The notes under the pieces: model-generated
What the model saw: the letters and a program-made list of their open reading frames with translations, nothing else
The model's database searches: none
Told to the model about the DNA's origin: nothing
Shown: piece after piece, positions 29,270-39,240 of the stretch
How positions within the stretch are numbered: position 1 is the first letter of the stretch
Layout of the letters: the number at the start of each line of letters is the position of its first letter
Translations under genes and position numbers: made by a program
From: Ornithinimicrobium sp. CNJ-824
GTDB taxonomy: Bacteria > Actinomycetota > Actinomycetes > Actinomycetales > Dermatophilaceae
Assembly: GCF_001942405.1 (NCBI RefSeq)
Contig: NZ_MKKA01000033.1
Coordinates: forward strand, 141,844-205,843
Direction: 5' to 3'
Length of the DNA: 64,000 nt

Positions 29270-29842
29270 TCAGCCCGTCGGCGGCGCGGGCTCGGCGAGG
29301 TGCACGGCGGTCTCGCCGTAGGCGCGGCGGTCGAGCGGGCGCAGACCGGCCGGCCAGGTCGGTGCGGGCGACCGGGCGCTGCGCTCCACGAGGACCAGCG
29401 CGTCGGGGTCGAGCCAGCCGGCGGCGACGAGCAGGGCGAGCACGGCGGCCAGGTCGTCCTCGGCCAGGTCGTAGGGGGGGTCCAGCAGGACCAGCTGGTA
29501 GGGCTCCTCGGGGCCCTCGTCGAGCACCGCCCGAACGGGGGCGGCCCGCACCTGCACCTGCTGCGTCATCCCCAGGGTGCGGGCGTTCCGGGAGACCAGC
29601 GCCGCGGTGGCCCGGTGCCGCTCGACGGCGAGCAGGTGCCCCGCCCCCCGGGACACCGCCTCCAGCCCGAGCGCCCCCGACCCGGCGTACAGGTCCAGCA
29701 CCCGCACCCCGTCGAGGTCCATCAGCGACTCGAGCCGGGAGAAGACCGCCTCCCGCACCCGGTCGGTGGTCGGACGTGTCCCCGCCCCCCGCGGGGTCAG
29801 GACCGTGCGACCGCCGGCACGTCCGGCGATGATCCTCGTCAC
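29270..29842 (-). CDS. rsmD: 16S rRNA (guanine-966-N2)-methyltransferase
   Basis: A 190-residue RsmD. RIIAGRAGGRTVLTPRGAGTRPTTDRVREAVF at the N-terminus (in parts), SAM site VLDLYAGSGALGLEAVSRGA, and catalytic motif LVLLDPPYDLAED (NPPY type). It modifies G966 in the 30S P site. The GTG at 29842 follows the recG stop by 7 bases on the same strand; recG-rsmD-coaD is the usual actinobacterial order. Confidence 0.95.
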   Translation of the reverse strand: MTRIIAGRAGGRTVLTPRGAGTRPTTDRVREAVFSRLESLMDLDGVRVLDLYAGSGALGLEAVSRGAGHLLAVERHRATAALVSRNARTLGMTQQVQVRAAPVRAVLDEGPEEPYQLVLLDPPYDLAEDDLAAVLALLVAAGWLDPDALVLVERSARSPAPTWPAGLRPLDRRAYGETAVHLAEPAPPTG

Positions 29843-29849
29843 CGTCGGC

Positions 29850-32105
29850 TCACCCCCGCTCCAGGAAGGCCGCCCGCTCGGCGTCGAGCTGGTCGAGCTC
29901 GCGCCGGAGCACCGGATGGCGGTCCAGCCCGGGGTCGGCCCGGACGGTCTCCCAGGCGGCCTCGTGGGCGGCGACGATGAGCTCCTCGTCACGGGCGAGC
30001 CGCAGGAAGCGCAGGCCGCTGCGGCCGCCGCTCTGGCTGGCCCCGAGCACGTCGCCCTCGCGGCGGGTCTCGAGGTCGAGCCGGGCCAGCTCGAAGCCGT
30101 CGGTCGTGGCGGCCACCTGGTGGAGCCGTTCGACCGCCGGCCCGTCCTCGGGACCGCCGGCCTGCTGCGTCACGAGCAGGCAGAGCCCCGGACGCCCCCC
30201 TCGACCGACCCGGCCGCGCAGCTGGTGCAGCTGCGAGATGCCGAACCGGTCGGCGTCCAGGACCACCATCGTCGTCGCGTCGGGCACGTCCACCCCCACC
30301 TCGATGACCGTCGTGGCCACCAGGACGTCCACCTCCCCGGCGGCGAACCGGCGCATGACCGCGTCCTTCTCGTCGACGGGGAGGCGGCCGTGCAGGCTGG
30401 CCAGACGTAGCCCGGCGGTGGCCGGCAGCTGCCCCAGGGCGCGCGCCACCTGGTGCACGCCGTGGAGCGTGGGCTCGGACGACTCCTCACCCGTGACCGT
30501 GGGCCCGGCGCCGTCACCGTCCTCGTCGTCCCCGGCGGGGACCGTCGGCCCCCCGGGTCCCACGACCGCCCCCTGCGGAAGGTCGGGGTCGTCCGCCTCG
30601 CCGATCCGGGGGCACACGACATACACCTGACCGCCGGTGCGCACCTCCTCGGCGACCCGCTCCCACGTGCGGCGGACCCAGTCCGGCCGCCCGCCCGGCA
30701 CCACGTGCGTGGTGATCGGGCGCCGGCCGCGCGGCAGCTCCCGCAGGGTCGAGGTCTCCATGTCCCCGTAGACGGTCATCGCCACGGTCCGTGGGATCGG
30801 CGTCGCGGTCATGACGAGCACGTGGGGCGGGTGGTCCGCCTTGGCCCGCAGGGCGTCCCGCTGCTCGACCCCGAACCGGTGCTGCTCGTCCACGACGACC
30901 AGGCCCAGCTCGGCGAGCTGGACGTGCTCCTGGATCAGCGCGTGGGTGCCCACGACGATCCCGGCCGAGCCCGACGCCGCGGCGAGCAGGTTCTCCCGCC
31001 GCTCGACGGCGGACTGGCTGCCCAGCAGGAGCGCGACCCTGGTGGCCCGGTCGTCCCCGCCGAGCATGCCCGCCTCGGCCAGCGGACCCAGGAGCGCACT
31101 GATGGCCCGGTGGTGCTGCACGGCGAGCACCTCGGTGGGGGCGAGCAGGGCGGCCTGACCGCCCGCGTCGACGACCGCGAGCATCGCGAGCAGGGCCAGG
31201 ACCGTCTTGCCCGAGCCGACCTCCCCCTGGAGCAGCCGGTGCATCGGCACGGTGCCCGCGAGGTCGGAGCGCAGCTCCCCGAGGACGCGCTGCTGCCCCT
31301 GGGTGAGGTCGAAGGGCAGCCGCCCCAGGAGGGCGTCGACCAGACCGTCCTCGACGGGCGGGCGGGGCACGGCGGTGGTGGCGTCCTGGGCCAGCCGGGC
31401 CCGTGCCAGGGCGGCCTGCACCACGAACGCCTCCTGGAACTTCAGCCGCCACCGGCCCCGGCGGTGGTCGGCCTCGCGCTGCGGGCGGTGGACCAGCTGG
31501 TATGCCTCGCGCAGGTCGGGCAGCCCGTGCGTCCGCCGGACCTCCGGCGGCACCGGGTCCGGCAGCTCGTCGAGCGCGTGCAGCACCAGGTCGAGGGTGT
31601 CCCCGTGGACGATCGGCGAGACCTTGGGGGTGGCCGGGTAGACCGGCACCAGGCCCCCGAGCAGCCACCCGCCCGAGGTCGCGCCGGAGGCCTCGCCCAG
31701 GACGGCGTAGTCGGGGTGGGTCAGCTGCAGGGAACGGCCGTAGCTGCCGACCTGGCCGGAGCAGACGACGCGCACGCCCGGGACCAACCGGTCCTGGTGG
31801 CCGTAGGGCTTGAAGAAGGTCAGCTGGATAGTGCCGCCGACCTCGTCCTCGACGTCCACCACGAGGATGCGCCCCCGCCGCTGCCGCATCTGCCGGGTCG
31901 TGGACGCGCGCACGGTCCCCACCACCACGACGTCCTCGCCGTGCGGCAGCTGGGCGAACGCCGTCGGGCGGGCGGGGTCCAGGTAGGTGCGTGGCAGGAA
32001 GTCCAGCAGGTCACGGACCGTCCGCATCCCCCGGGCCCGCTCCAGCCGGGCGGCGGTCGCGCCCACGACGGTCCGCAGCCGGGTGTCCAGGTCGACGCCG
32101 CTCAC
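29850..32105 (-). CDS. recG: ATP-dependent DNA helicase RecG
   Basis: A 751-residue RecG branch-migration helicase for stalled forks and recombination. N-terminal wedge/OB domain (residues 1-250), Walker A LLQGEVGSGKTVLAL, VVVDEQHRFGVEQR, MTATPIPRTVAMT, then the second RecA lobe with TTVIEVGVDVPDATTMV and HQLRGRVGRGG. An acidic insert (GDDEDGDGAGPTVTGEESSE) of about 40 residues sits between motif IV and the second lobe. GTG start at 32105; it follows the DAK2 gene by 25 bases. Confidence 0.97.
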   Translation of the reverse strand: MSGVDLDTRLRTVVGATAARLERARGMRTVRDLLDFLPRTYLDPARPTAFAQLPHGEDVVVVGTVRASTTRQMRQRRGRILVVDVEDEVGGTIQLTFFKPYGHQDRLVPGVRVVCSGQVGSYGRSLQLTHPDYAVLGEASGATSGGWLLGGLVPVYPATPKVSPIVHGDTLDLVLHALDELPDPVPPEVRRTHGLPDLREAYQLVHRPQREADHRRGRWRLKFQEAFVVQAALARARLAQDATTAVPRPPVEDGLVDALLGRLPFDLTQGQQRVLGELRSDLAGTVPMHRLLQGEVGSGKTVLALLAMLAVVDAGGQAALLAPTEVLAVQHHRAISALLGPLAEAGMLGGDDRATRVALLLGSQSAVERRENLLAAASGSAGIVVGTHALIQEHVQLAELGLVVVDEQHRFGVEQRDALRAKADHPPHVLVMTATPIPRTVAMTVYGDMETSTLRELPRGRRPITTHVVPGGRPDWVRRTWERVAEEVRTGGQVYVVCPRIGEADDPDLPQGAVVGPGGPTVPAGDDEDGDGAGPTVTGEESSEPTLHGVHQVARALGQLPATAGLRLASLHGRLPVDEKDAVMRRFAAGEVDVLVATTVIEVGVDVPDATTMVVLDADRFGISQLHQLRGRVGRGGRPGLCLLVTQQAGGPEDGPAVERLHQVAATTDGFELARLDLETRREGDVLGASQSGGRSGLRFLRLARDEELIVAAHEAAWETVRADPGLDRHPVLRRELDQLDAERAAFLERG

Positions 32106-32130
32106 GACCGCGCCCTCCCGACGGCCACGT

Positions 32131-33846
32131 TCACTCCACCCCCAGCAGCCAGGGGAAGGTCGGCTGTCCCCCGTCGAGCCGGACGACCTCCACCTCCGGG
32201 TGCTCCGCCAGCGCCGGGCCGAGCACCGCGTCGAGCTCGTCCTCCCCGGCCCGCTCGCCCCGGACCACCGTGACCACCTCGGCCCCGGGGTGCCACAGCA
32301 GGTCCAGCACCGTCCGGGCGGCCTCCGCCGGGTGCTCGGCCACCGCCACCACGGTGCCGTCGACCAGGCCCAGCCACTGGCCCCGGAGCACCCGGCCCAC
32401 GGGCGTGTCGGCGTCCCGGTCGGCGGGGGTGAGCGCACCGGAGCGCACCCCTCCGCACGCGTCGGCCATGTCGGCCACGGTGGTCCGCGGGTCGGCGTCC
32501 TCGTCGAGCACCGCCAGGGCCGCGAGCCCCTCGACGACGCTCCGGGTCGGGACGACGTCCACGACCAGTCCCCCGGCCCGCGCCTCCTGGGCCGCCGCCC
32601 GGGCGACCATCACCGTGTCGGGGTCGTTCGGCAGGAGGACCAGGTGGGGCGCGTCGGCCGCCCACAGGGCGGACAGCAGCTGCCCCGCCGAGGCCCGACG
32701 GCGCGGGCCCGACGGCACCACCTGGGCACCACCCGCGGAGAAGATGTCCTGCAGCCCGGGGCCAAGGACGCAGGCGACGACGCCCAGCCGGACGACGGCG
32801 GACGGCCCACGGCCGTCGTCGTCCTGGGTGCGGGTGGTGCCCGCCCCCTCCCCGGCTCCTTCGAGCCGGCCGCCGTCGGCCAGGGAGGTCAGCCGGACCT
32901 CCTCCACCTGACCGGCCGAGCTCCCGGCCTCCACGGCCGACCGGGGGTCGCGCAGGTGCACGTGGACCCGGTAGTCGTGCGGCCCGCCGGCGACGACGAC
33001 CGACTCGCCGAGCCGGCGGAGGTGACCACGCAGCCGGTCGGCCCGGACGGGGTCGCTGCCGGTGAGCAGGTACATCACCTCGACCTGGTCCTCCCCCGTC
33101 ACCGGGGCGCAGGCGTGCACCCCGCCGTCCGCGGCCGACCCGTCCCCGGCCGCCCCGGTCGAGGGCACCTCCCACCAGCGCGGCAGCTCGGCGACGACCG
33201 CGTGGGTCCGCTCCTGCAGGACGGCGTCGAGGGCCTCGACGACCACGACCAGACCCGCACCGCCGGCGTCCACCACTCCCGCGTGCCGCAGCTCCGGCAG
33301 CTGCTCCGGCGTCCGGGCCAGGGCCACCCGGGCCTCCTGGAGCGCCGCCGCCACGACGTCGGCGACCTGGGTCCCGCCCGCGTCCACCACGGACCGGGCA
33401 CCCTCGGCGGCGGCCCGGGCGACCGACAGGATCGTCCCCTCGACCGGTGCGGCCACCGCGTCCCAGGCCGCCCGGGCGGCCGTCTCGAAGGCGACCGCGA
33501 GGTCCTCGGGCCCGGCCGCCCGCACACCGGGGCCGACCGCCTCCGCGAGACCGCGGGCGAGCTGGGAGAGGATCACGCCGGAGTTGCCCCGCGCGGAGAG
33601 GAGCATCCCCCGGGCGATGAGGGCCAGGCCCTCGTCGAGCCGTTCCGTCCCCGCCCCCAGCTCGAACTGCCCCCGGACGAAGTCCAGGGCGCCGTCCATC
33701 GTCAGGAACATGTTGGTGCCCGTGTCCCCGTCGGCCACCGGGTAGACGTTGAGCGCGTCGATCCGCTCCCTCGCCGTGCCCAGCGCCGACCGTGCCGTCA
33801 CCGCCCACCGGCGGGCGGTGACCAGGTCGAGGGACGGGCGGGACAC
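32131..33846 (-). CDS. DAK2-domain protein (FakA-like fatty-acid kinase)
   Basis: A 571-residue protein. The DAK2 kinase domain occupies about residues 1-205 with the metal-binding NVYPVADGDTGTNMFLTM and LLSARGNSGVILSQ; the C-terminal region (LGVVACVLGPGLQDIFSAGG) matches the FakA/YloV C-terminal domain. FakA phosphorylates fatty acids carried by FakB (DegV) proteins; no DegV gene is in this window. Residues 228-345 are variable. It is upstream of recG on the same strand, as in many Gram-positive bacteria. Confidence 0.9.
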   Translation of the reverse strand: MSRPSLDLVTARRWAVTARSALGTARERIDALNVYPVADGDTGTNMFLTMDGALDFVRGQFELGAGTERLDEGLALIARGMLLSARGNSGVILSQLARGLAEAVGPGVRAAGPEDLAVAFETAARAAWDAVAAPVEGTILSVARAAAEGARSVVDAGGTQVADVVAAALQEARVALARTPEQLPELRHAGVVDAGGAGLVVVVEALDAVLQERTHAVVAELPRWWEVPSTGAAGDGSAADGGVHACAPVTGEDQVEVMYLLTGSDPVRADRLRGHLRRLGESVVVAGGPHDYRVHVHLRDPRSAVEAGSSAGQVEEVRLTSLADGGRLEGAGEGAGTTRTQDDDGRGPSAVVRLGVVACVLGPGLQDIFSAGGAQVVPSGPRRRASAGQLLSALWAADAPHLVLLPNDPDTVMVARAAAQEARAGGLVVDVVPTRSVVEGLAALAVLDEDADPRTTVADMADACGGVRSGALTPADRDADTPVGRVLRGQWLGLVDGTVVAVAEHPAEAARTVLDLLWHPGAEVVTVVRGERAGEDELDAVLGPALAEHPEVEVVRLDGGQPTFPWLLGVE

Positions 33847-33930
33847 GAGGCCAAACTACCTGTCGCCCCAGGTGCGTCGGCGGTGTCCACACCCCGGGCG
33901 CGAACCCCTCGCGGCGGGGCGGCCGGCGAT

Positions 33931-33960
33931 TTGGGCCCCGCAACGACCCTCCGGTACGCT
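33931..33960 (+). promoter_or_regulatory. Probable rpmB promoter
   Basis: TTGGGC and TACGCT are separated by 18 bases, about 90 bases upstream of the rpmB start. They lie in the 205-base gap between the divergent DAK2 and rpmB genes; nothing else is recognised there. Confidence 0.45.
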
Positions 33961-34051
33961 GACGAGGTTGCCCGGCGGCGACGGCGCGACCCGACCTCGC
34001 CCAGGACGCCGGCACGACGACCATCGCACCGACCGACACCAGGAGAACACC

Positions 34052-34237
34052 GTGGCTGCCACTTGCGACGTCTGCGGCAAGGGACCGAGCTTCGGTCACA
34101 GCATCTCGCACTCCCACCGCCGCACCAAGCGTCGCTGGAACCCGAACATCCAGCGCGTCCGGGCGATGGTGGGTTCGACCCCCAAGCGCCTCAACGTGTG
34201 CACCTCCTGCCTGAAGGCAGGCAAGGTCACCCGCTGA
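34052..34237 (+). CDS. rpmB: 50S ribosomal protein L28
   Basis: A 61-residue L28: ATCDVCGKGPSFGHSISHSH, RTKRRWNPNIQRVR and LNVCTSCLKAGKV. The CxxC pairs indicate the zinc-binding form. The GTG start has AGGAG about 7 bases upstream. It is monocistronic, with its own promoter-like sequence and a downstream hairpin. Confidence 0.96.
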   Translation: MAATCDVCGKGPSFGHSISHSHRRTKRRWNPNIQRVRAMVGSTPKRLNVCTSCLKAGKVTR

Positions 34238-34264
34238 GCGTCCGGGGCCTGCCCCGACCCGCCT

Positions 34265-34297
34265 GAGCCGGCCGCACCCGAGGGTGCGAGCCGGCTC
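34265..34297 (+). terminator. Hairpin downstream of rpmB
   Basis: GAGCCGGC pairs with GCCGGCTC, with an inner CGCACC/GGTGCG stem interrupted by one bulged A, 28 bases after rpmB. Only a weak TCTCG follows. It probably ends transcription of rpmB and may also act on thiL from the other side. Confidence 0.6.
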
Positions 34298-34327
34298 TCG
34301 TGCGTCGTGGTGGTGGGTCCGGGCGGT

Positions 34328-35359
34328 TCACCCGCCGAAGTGGTCCCAGCCGCCCGTCCGGGGGTCGAGCCGGCGGCCCTCCAGCCAGACCCCGGCCGGC
34401 GGCTCGTCGTCCGCCTGCGAGGGCACCACCTGCCCCAGGACCGTCCAGCCGTCCGGGGGCCCCGTCCGGGGCGGGAACGTCGCGAGCAGCTCGTGCTCCT
34501 CGCCGCCGGCGAGCACCTGCGCGCGGGCGTCGGCGGGGGCCAGCGCAGGCTGCAGCAGGCCGGCCAGCCGGTCCAGCGGGCCCGGGTCGAGCCGGACGCG
34601 CACGCCGCTGGCCCGCGCCACCCGGTCGGCGTCCCGCACGAGCCCGTCCGAGACGTCGATCATCGACCGCGCGCCCGCCCGGGCCGCGACCGGGCCCTGC
34701 TCCAGGTCCGTCGTCGGACGACGGTGGTGGTCGAGCAGCCCGGCCTCCTGCCCGTCCCGGCCCGGGGCCACCCCTCGGCGGAGCAGCAGCAGCCCCGCGC
34801 CGGAACGGCCCAGCGGCCCGGACACCGCCAGCACGTCCCCCGCCCGCGCGCCGCTGCGCAGCACCGGTCGGGCGACCCCCTCCCCGAGCTCGCCGAGGGC
34901 CGTGACCGACACGACCACCTCCTGCGCCCCGGCGGACGAGAGGTCCCCGCCGACCACCGGCACGCCCGCCCTGGTCGCGGCCCACGCCGTGCCGGCGAGC
35001 AGGTCGCGCACCCAGTCCACCGGAAGGTCCTGCGGGGCGACGAGGGTGACCAGCAGACCGGTCCCCCGGCCGCCCATGGCGGCCAGGTCGGCCAGGTTCT
35101 GGGTGACGACCTTCACCCCCACGTCCTCGCCGGTCGACCACTCGTCGCGCCAGTCGCGGCCGCGGACCACCGTGTCCGTGGTCGCCAGGACGGCGCCCGA
35201 CGGGACCCTCAGGTAGGCGGTGTCGTCCCCCGGCCCGACGAGCACCCCGCCGCCGGGCAGCCCGCCGTACGCGGCGAAGACCTCCTCGAGCAGCCGGCTC
35301 TCGCCGAGCCCCGCCAGGGTCGCCCGGTCCGTCTGCGGCACCTGCTCGGGGTGCTCCAT
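34328..35359 (-). CDS. thiL: Thiamine-monophosphate kinase
   Basis: A 343-residue ThiL that phosphorylates thiamine monophosphate to the active diphosphate. GPGDDTAYLRVPSG and VVGGDLSSAGAQEVVVSVTA contain the metal-binding Asp residues, with SMIDVSDGLVRDADRVA in the second half; the overall layout is that of the PurM/AIR synthase-like fold. The ATG at 35359 is followed by VPQTDRATLAGLGESRLLEE. Divergent from the small Lrp-type gene. Confidence 0.94.
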   Translation of the reverse strand: MEHPEQVPQTDRATLAGLGESRLLEEVFAAYGGLPGGGVLVGPGDDTAYLRVPSGAVLATTDTVVRGRDWRDEWSTGEDVGVKVVTQNLADLAAMGGRGTGLLVTLVAPQDLPVDWVRDLLAGTAWAATRAGVPVVGGDLSSAGAQEVVVSVTALGELGEGVARPVLRSGARAGDVLAVSGPLGRSGAGLLLLRRGVAPGRDGQEAGLLDHHRRPTTDLEQGPVAARAGARSMIDVSDGLVRDADRVARASGVRVRLDPGPLDRLAGLLQPALAPADARAQVLAGGEEHELLATFPPRTGPPDGWTVLGQVVPSQADDEPPAGVWLEGRRLDPRTGGWDHFGG

Positions 35360-35428
35360 ACCTGTCCCTCCGTCGTCCGGCTGCCGGTGGCACGGTAGCC
35401 TGCCCACGTCCCGTCCCGGAGGTGCACC

Positions 35429-35662
35429 GTGATCAAGGCCTACATCCTCGTCCAGACCGAGGTGGGCGCCGCAGGGCAGGTGACCGAGACCGTCCGCTCC
35501 CTGCCCGGTGTGCGCAGCGCGGAGATCGTCGCCGGCCCCTACGACGCGATCGTCGTCGCCGAGGCCCCCACCGTGCAGTCGCTGGGCCGCGAGGTGATCG
35601 CCGCGGTCCAGGAGGTGCCGCGCATCACCCGGACGACCACGTGCACCGTCGTCGAGTTCTGA
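35429..35662 (+). CDS. Stand-alone Lrp/AsnC effector domain (RAM) protein
   Basis: A 77-residue protein that consists only of the AsnC/Lrp ligand-binding domain (AYILVQTEVGAAGQVTETVR, VAGPYDAIVVAEAPTVQSLG), without a helix-turn-helix. Such single-domain proteins may form rings that bind amino acids or modulate full-length Lrp proteins. The GTG has GGAGG about 7 bases upstream. Its 3' end overlaps the next gene, a DUF3515 lipoprotein. Confidence 0.9.
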   Translation: MIKAYILVQTEVGAAGQVTETVRSLPGVRSAEIVAGPYDAIVVAEAPTVQSLGREVIAAVQEVPRITRTTTCTVVEF

Positions 35663-36116
35663 CGGTCCTCCCCGCGCTGGCCGTCCTGCCCCTGCTCGCC
35701 GGGTGCGGGGAGCAGCCGGTCCGGGCCGCGCCCTTCGACCGGTCCGACTCCCCGGAGTGCCGGCGGGTGGCCGCCCACTGGCCGGGGACGGTCGCTGGCC
35801 TGGAGCCGAGGGTCACCGCCGTCCAGTCGGTGGGGGTGGCCGCCTGGGGCGATCCGCCGGTCGTGGCACGCTGCGGCAAGAACCTCCGGGCCCCACGACC
35901 GATCCCTGCATCGACGTCAGCGGGGTGGACTGGGTGGCCACCGAGCTGGAGGACGGCACGATGTTCACCACCTTCGGCCGGGACCCGGCGCTGGAGGTGC
36001 TCGTCCCCTCGGAGCACGGCACCGCACCGCTGCTGCTGCCCGCCTTCGAGGAGGCCGCCCGCCAGGTGCCCCAGGACCAGGGACGGTGCGTCGCGGTCGA
36101 CGACGCCGACGGCTAG
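35641..36116 (+). pseudogene. DUF3515 lipoprotein, single frameshift
   Basis: A DUF3515-family lipoprotein of about 158 residues after repair. The first frame has a short basic start, a hydrophobic stretch and the lipobox LLAGC, so the protein should be anchored to the outer face of the membrane. The second frame carries DPCIDVSGVDWVATELEDGT and TFGRDPALEVLVPSEHGT. The break is near 35880; one added base joins them. GTG at 35641 is the best start, overlapping the previous gene by 22 bases; the true start is uncertain. Function unknown. Confidence 0.75.
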
Positions 36117-36180
36117 GAGACGCCTGGCGGCCCCGACCTGGGTACGCTCGACCGCCCTCCCCGGCCGCCGCACGGTCGCG

Positions 36181-37337
36181 TCAGCGCAGCCCGAGGGGGC
36201 GGTCCAGGGCCAGCTGCAGCAGCTCCTCCACGAGCTCGGGGTAGGAGACGCCGGAGGCCGCCCAGGCCTGGGGGTACATGGAGAACGGGGTGAAGCCGGG
36301 CATGGTGTTGATCTCGTTGAGCACCACGTCGCCGGCGGGGGTGACGAAGCAGTCGACCCTCGCCAGCCCCTCGCACCCGGCCGTCTCGAAGGCGGTGCGG
36401 GCGATGCGGTGGATCTCGTCGCGGACCGGGGGCGGGACGTCGGCCGGGGCGGTGATCCGGACGCTGGCCTCGTCGAGGTACTTGGCCTCGAAGTCATAGA
36501 ACTCGTGGCCGACGCCGGTCACGGTGATCTCGCCGCACTCGCTCACCCTGGGGGGCTCGGTCCCCCGGCCCTGCAGGACCCCGCACTCGATCTCACGGCC
36601 GTCGATGCCCTGCTCGACCAGCACCTTCGGGTCGTGCGACCGGGCCTTCTCGATGGCGGCCTCCAGCCCGGCCGGATCGTCGACCTTGTGGACGCCGACC
36701 GAGGACCCGGCCCGGGCAGGCTTGACGAAGACCGGGAGGTCCAGGGCCCGGGCCGCCTCGAGGCAGGCTGCCCGGTCGCGCCGCCACGCCAGGTCGGTGA
36801 TGACCGTGTAGGCCCCCACGGGCAGACCGGCGGCGGCGAAGACGACCTTCATGACGTGCTTGTCCATCATCGCCGCGGAGGCCAGCACCCCGCAGCCGAC
36901 GTACCGGATGTCGGCCAGCTCCAGCAGGCCCTGGATGGTTCCGTCCTCCCCGAAGGGTCCGTGCAGCAGCGGCAGCACGACGTCGATCACGCCCACCTCC
37001 ACCGTCGACCCGTCGTCCTGGACGAGCCGCCACACGTGGTCCACCCCGCCGAGGGGCACCATCACCTGGGCGCCCATCGGCGGAACCTCGGGCAGCCGGC
37101 CGTCGCGGATCTCCAGGCTGCCGGGTCGTCGGGGACGAGCACCCAGTGCCCGTCGCGGGTGATGCCGATCGGCACGACGTCGTACCGGTCGCGGTCCAGG
37201 GTGCGCAGCACGCTCGCCGCGGTCGCGCAGGAGATGGAGTGCTCCTCGGAGCGGCCGCCGAAGACGACGGCGACCCGGGGGCGCACGGGCTGGGCGTCCG
37301 CCGGCGGGACGCTGGGGGCAGGGGGCTGGCTGTCCAT
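36181..37337 (-). pseudogene. ddl: D-alanine--D-alanine ligase, single frameshift
   Basis: D-Ala-D-Ala ligase for peptidoglycan precursors. The N-terminal frame has [20 protein letters not shown]; after a break near 37119 the rest continues in another frame, with LPLLHGPFGEDGTIQGLLEL, VFVKPARAGSSVGVHKV, EIECGVL, and the metal site VDCFVTPAGDVVLNEINTMP. Adding one base gives [20 protein letters not shown] and a full-length enzyme of about 385 residues. As this gene is normally essential, a sequence error is far more likely than inactivation. It neighbours gpsA as in other actinobacteria. Confidence 0.9.
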
Positions 37338-37431
37338 CGCGACCGAGCCTAGTCGGCGTGCGCAGGAGGCCCGGGGCAGGACGCGCCCTGCGGCCGTTCC
37401 GGCCGTCCGCTCCCGGGGCGGTCGGTCGCGG

Positions 37432-38433
37432 TCAGCCCCGCTCGTGCTTGCGGGCCCGGGACATCAACGCCCCGGTGAGCTGTCCGGGGGTCACGTGGCC
37501 CTCTACGACGGCGGCCACGCCCTGGCAGATCGGCATGTCGACCCCGTGCCCGGCGGCCAGGTCGACCACGGAGCGGCACGAGCGCACGCCCTCGGCCGTC
37601 TGGTGGGGCACGGCCACCATCTCCTCCACGGACCGTCCCTGGCCCAGGGCCACCCCCACCCGGTGGTTGCGCGACAGCGGTGACATGCAGGTGGCGATGA
37701 GGTCGCCGACGCCGGCCAGCCCCATGAGCGTGGCGGGGTCGCCGCCCAGGGCCTCGCCCAGCCTGCTGATCTCGGCCAGGCCTCGGGTGATGAGCGAGGA
37801 CTTGGTGTTGTCGCCGTACCCGAGGCCCTCGGCCATCCCCACCCCCAGGGCGATGACGTTCTTGACCGCCCCGCCGATCTCGGCCCCGACGACGTCGGTC
37901 TGGGTGTAGGGCCGGAAGTAGGGGGGCGCGATCATCGCGGCCACCCGCTCGGCGGCGGCGAGGTCGGTGCAGGCGACGACGCTGGCGGCGGGCTGCCGGG
38001 CGGCGATCTCCTTGCTGAGGTTGGGGCCGGAGACCACGACGATCCGGTCCCGCTCGATCCCCGCCGCCTCGACCACCTGGCTCATCCGCAGGCCGGTGCC
38101 GCGCTCGATGCCCTTCATGAGGGACACGACGAGGGCGTCCTCCGGGACCACCTGGGCCCAGCGGCCCAGGTTGTCGCGCAGGCTCTGCGAGGGGACGGCG
38201 AGGACGACGAGGTCAGCCCCCTCGGCGGCCTCCGCCGGATCGGTGGTGGCCGTCACCGCCGGCGGCAGCTCGACCCCGAGGAGGTAGTCGTCGTTGGTGT
38301 GCCGTTCGCGGACCTCCTGGGCGACCTCCTGTCGACGTGCCCACAGGGTCACGGACGACGCACCGCCGTCGGCGAGCACCTGGGCGAAGGCGGTGCCCCA
38401 GCTGCCGGCGCCGAAGACGGCCGCCCGCGTCAC
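37432..38433 (-). CDS. gpsA: Glycerol-3-phosphate dehydrogenase [NAD(P)+]
   Basis: A 333-residue GpsA that reduces dihydroxyacetone phosphate to glycerol-3-phosphate for phospholipid synthesis. N-terminal Rossmann motif [18 protein letters not shown], catalytic Lys region [20 protein letters not shown], and [20 protein letters not shown]. The GTG start overlaps the plsC stop (GTGA), so the two membrane-lipid genes are coupled. Confidence 0.97.
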   Translation of the reverse strand: MTRAAVFGAGSWGTAFAQVLADGGASSVTLWARRQEVAQEVRERHTNDDYLLGVELPPAVTATTDPAEAAEGADLVVLAVPSQSLRDNLGRWAQVVPEDALVVSLMKGIERGTGLRMSQVVEAAGIERDRIVVVSGPNLSKEIAARQPAASVVACTDLAAAERVAAMIAPPYFRPYTQTDVVGAEIGGAVKNVIALGVGMAEGLGYGDNTKSSLITRGLAEISRLGEALGGDPATLMGLAGVGDLIATCMSPLSRNHRVGVALGQGRSVEEMVAVPHQTAEGVRSCRSVVDLAAGHGVDMPICQGVAAVVEGHVTPGQLTGALMSRARKHERG

Positions 38434-39194
38434 CGGGACTCCCCCCGGTCGAGGGGGGAACCGGTGGCGCCACCGGTGCGGGTCACCGGGTCGTAGGGCA
38501 CGGAAGGGGCAGGTTCACCCCTCAGCCCGGCCACGATCCCGGTGACGGCCGCCATGACGCGTTCGGTCGCCTCGACGTGGGCCTTGGGGTCGTCGGCCCG
38601 GTCGTAGAGGTCCGACAGGTCCACCGGTGGGCCGGCCTCGACGTGCTGGACGGGTCGGCGCAGCAGGTTCCCCGGGCGCCGCGCGTAGCGGCCGAGGACC
38701 TCCTGGGCCCCCCACTGGCCGACCGGGACGACGGGGGCCCGGCTGGTGAGGGCGAGCCGACCGACACCCGCCTTGGCCCGCATGGGCCACAGGTCCGGGT
38801 CCCGGGTGAGGGTGCCCTCGGGCATGATCGCGATGCACTTGCCCTCCAGCAGGGCCCGCCGTGCCTCGTCCAGGGCGTCCCGGGCCTGGGTGCTGCGTCG
38901 ACGGACCGGCACCTGCTCCAGGTGCCGGAGCGCCGCGCCGAGGAGGGGCACCTCGAACAGGGACGACTTGGCCAGGAAGAACGGCGGTCGCCCCTGGTCG
39001 ACGAGGAAGTGGGCCAGCATGAAGGGGTCCACCTCGGAGTAGTGGTTGCTGGCGACGATGAACCCGCCGGTCGCCGGCACGTGCTCGGCGCCCGACCACG
39101 ACCGACGGGTGATGCCCATCAGCACAGGGCGGACGGTGCCGATGACGGCCCGGTAGGACCAGGGGATCGGTTGGCGGACGGGCTGACGGGTCAC
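38430..39194 (-). CDS. plsC: 1-acyl-sn-glycerol-3-phosphate acyltransferase
   Basis: A 254-residue PlsC-type acyltransferase. Motif I NHYSEVDPF (HX4D), the binding region FFLAKSSLFEVPLLGAALR, and motif III AIMPEGTLTRDP. It adds the second acyl chain to lysophosphatidic acid, acting right after GpsA supplies the glycerol-phosphate. The C-terminus is Pro/Gly-rich. Overlaps gpsA by 4 bases. Confidence 0.93.
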   Translation of the reverse strand: MTRQPVRQPIPWSYRAVIGTVRPVLMGITRRSWSGAEHVPATGGFIVASNHYSEVDPFMLAHFLVDQGRPPFFLAKSSLFEVPLLGAALRHLEQVPVRRRSTQARDALDEARRALLEGKCIAIMPEGTLTRDPDLWPMRAKAGVGRLALTSRAPVVPVGQWGAQEVLGRYARRPGNLLRRPVQHVEAGPPVDLSDLYDRADDPKAHVEATERVMAAVTGIVAGLRGEPAPSVPYDPVTRTGGATGSPLDRGESR

Positions 39195-39240
39195 GGCGCC
39201 ATCTTGTCACCCGTCCGGGCCCGTCCACCAGAATGGCCGG

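Noticed and set aside
33847..34051. Possible riboswitch or ncRNA before rpmB
   Set aside because: The 205 bases hold promoter-like boxes but no recognisable aptamer fold or known RNA motif.
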